From: JACCTU01 sp963788055
GTDB taxonomy: Bacteria; Actinomycetota; Thermoleophilia; Gaiellales; Gaiellaceae
Reading direction: 5' to 3'
Length of the DNA stretch: 64,000 nt
Assembly: GCA_963788055.1 (NCBI GenBank)
Contig: CAWBFA010000002.1
Location: 620,001 to 684,000 of the forward strand
Shown here: piece after piece, positions 63,391 to 64,000 of the stretch
Numbering within the stretch: the first letter of the stretch is position 1
Layout of the letters: each line of letters opens with the position of its first letter
Notes under the pieces: model-generated
Databases searched by the model: none
What the model saw: the letters and a program-made list of their open reading frames with translations, nothing else
Told to the model about the DNA's origin: nothing
Position numbers and translations under genes: made by a program

Positions 63391-64000
63391 CCAGAGTCGT
63401 CGCCGCGATGGACGACACGCCCAGCGCCGGCGCAGTGCTCGCAAGCGCAGCAGCCGTCGCGCAGCTCTTCGACGCGATGCTCGAAGCTGTCCACGTCCGG
63501 TCCGATGGGTGCGAGATCGCCGCCGGGCACGCGCGCAGGGCCAGGGTCCCGCTGGAGATCGTGGACGGGGGCGTCGTCGAGTCGCTCATCGCCATGGGCA
63601 GGGAGCACGACGTCGCAGCCCTCGTGCTCGGCACTCGCGAGGAGCACGCCGCTGACAAGCCGCTCGGCTCGACGGCACTCGCGGTGGTCGGCGGCGTCGA
63701 GAAGCCGATCGTGCTCATCCCGCCGCGCGCGGCACCGCTCGAGCGCATCCGCCGTGTGTTGCTTCCGCTCGAGGGCAGTCGCAGGACGTCGCTGGCCCCG
63801 GCGTCTGTGCTCGAGGTCGCACAGAGCGCCGCGGTCGACGTGATCGTCCTGCACGTCTTCGACGAGGAGTCGCTTCCGGAGTTCACCGACCAGCCGCAGC
63901 ACGAGACCGAAGTCTGGGCGAACGAGTTCCTGGCTCGCTACTGCCCGGTGGGGCTGCGGTCGGTCAGCCTTGCGCTTCGCATCGGCGAGCCTGCCGAGAC
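63387..64000 (+). CDS. universal stress protein, 3' end outside window
   Basis: The ATG at 63387 overlaps the TGA of the GH65 gene (ATGA). The visible 204 codons hold one divergent UspA domain (VVAAMDDTPSAGAVLASAAA, then LVLGTREEHAADKPLGSTALAVV and KPIVLIPP) and the start of a second (RIRRVLLPLEGSRRTS, DVIVLHVFDEE). The first ATP-binding loop is degenerate. The gene is open to the right edge. Confidence 0.78.
   Translation, partial: MTRVVAAMDDTPSAGAVLASAAAVAQLFDAMLEAVHVRSDGCEIAAGHARRARVPLEIVDGGVVESLIAMGREHDVAALVLGTREEHAADKPLGSTALAVVGGVEKPIVLIPPRAAPLERIRRVLLPLEGSRRTSLAPASVLEVAQSAAVDVIVLHVFDEESLPEFTDQPQHETEVWANEFLARYCPVGLRSVSLALRIGEPAE

Overview
The window is visibly G+C-rich, with tightly packed genes, many GTG/TTG starts and many 4-base GTGA start/stop overlaps. 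The gene families (Liv and Das type ABC transporters, DevS/DevR oxygen sensing, tandem universal stress proteins, CtpE-like P-type ATPase, AlkZ-like winged-helix protein) point to an actinobacterium, most likely of the Thermoleophilia/Gaiellales kind. That placement is inference. No rRNA, tRNA, CRISPR array, phage or insertion sequence was recognised. Many genes are broken by 1-base frame changes whose two sides both still read as the same conserved protein. A 30-T/43-G tract at 42248-42320 looks artificial. Most of these breaks are probably assembly or sequencing errors rather than real decay, and they are densest at 40.8-50.5 kb.

Layout. 1-251: start of isocitrate lyase (aceA). 351-8790, minus strand: one operon reading Liv-type solute-binding protein, livG, livF, livH, livM, alpha/beta hydrolase, AMP-dependent acyl-CoA ligase, TetR regulator, FabH-like synthase. 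It is a likely import-and-CoA-activation pathway for an organic acid. 8883-12388, plus strand: a DHA2-type efflux pump and a secreted subtilisin. 12303-20415, minus strand: an amino-sugar locus with a GntR/DasR-like regulator, a TIM-barrel/MurQ fusion, nagA, a SIS isomerase and a Das/Ngc-like ABC sugar importer. Repeated DasR-like operators sit on both promoters of this locus. 20516-21568: an AlkZ-like protein.

21.6-64 kb looks like a hypoxia/dormancy island resembling the mycobacterial DosR regulon. At its centre are a two-GAF histidine kinase that keeps the haem-ligand histidine of DosS and a NarL/DevR response regulator (25783-28064). Around them are a NirK-like copper nitrite reductase, five universal stress proteins, two CBS proteins (one fused to an FAD oxidoreductase), phosphoketolase plus acetate kinase, an ADP-forming acyl-CoA synthetase with a GNAT domain, an NRAMP-type transporter with an MgtE_N/PRC partner, alcohol and aldehyde dehydrogenases, malic enzyme, a cyclic 2,3-diphosphoglycerate synthetase, a BON protein, a HAD-GH65 fusion resembling the DosR-linked Rv2006, small zinc-ribbon and PRC-like proteins, a lipid/flippase group and an ABC exporter. 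Four copies of a dyad, TGCGG-N5-CCGCA, lie in intergenic regions of this island (nirK, USP/2-TM divergent pair, CBS protein, aldehyde dehydrogenase). It is the best candidate here for an undescribed DevR-type operator.

As a physiological picture (inference), the island would let the cell sense low oxygen and make ATP by substrate-level phosphorylation. The routes are phosphoketolase to acetyl-phosphate to acetate, and acetyl-CoA to acetate. It would also dispose of electrons through nitrite and alcohols, and protect itself with stress proteins and glycoside reserves.
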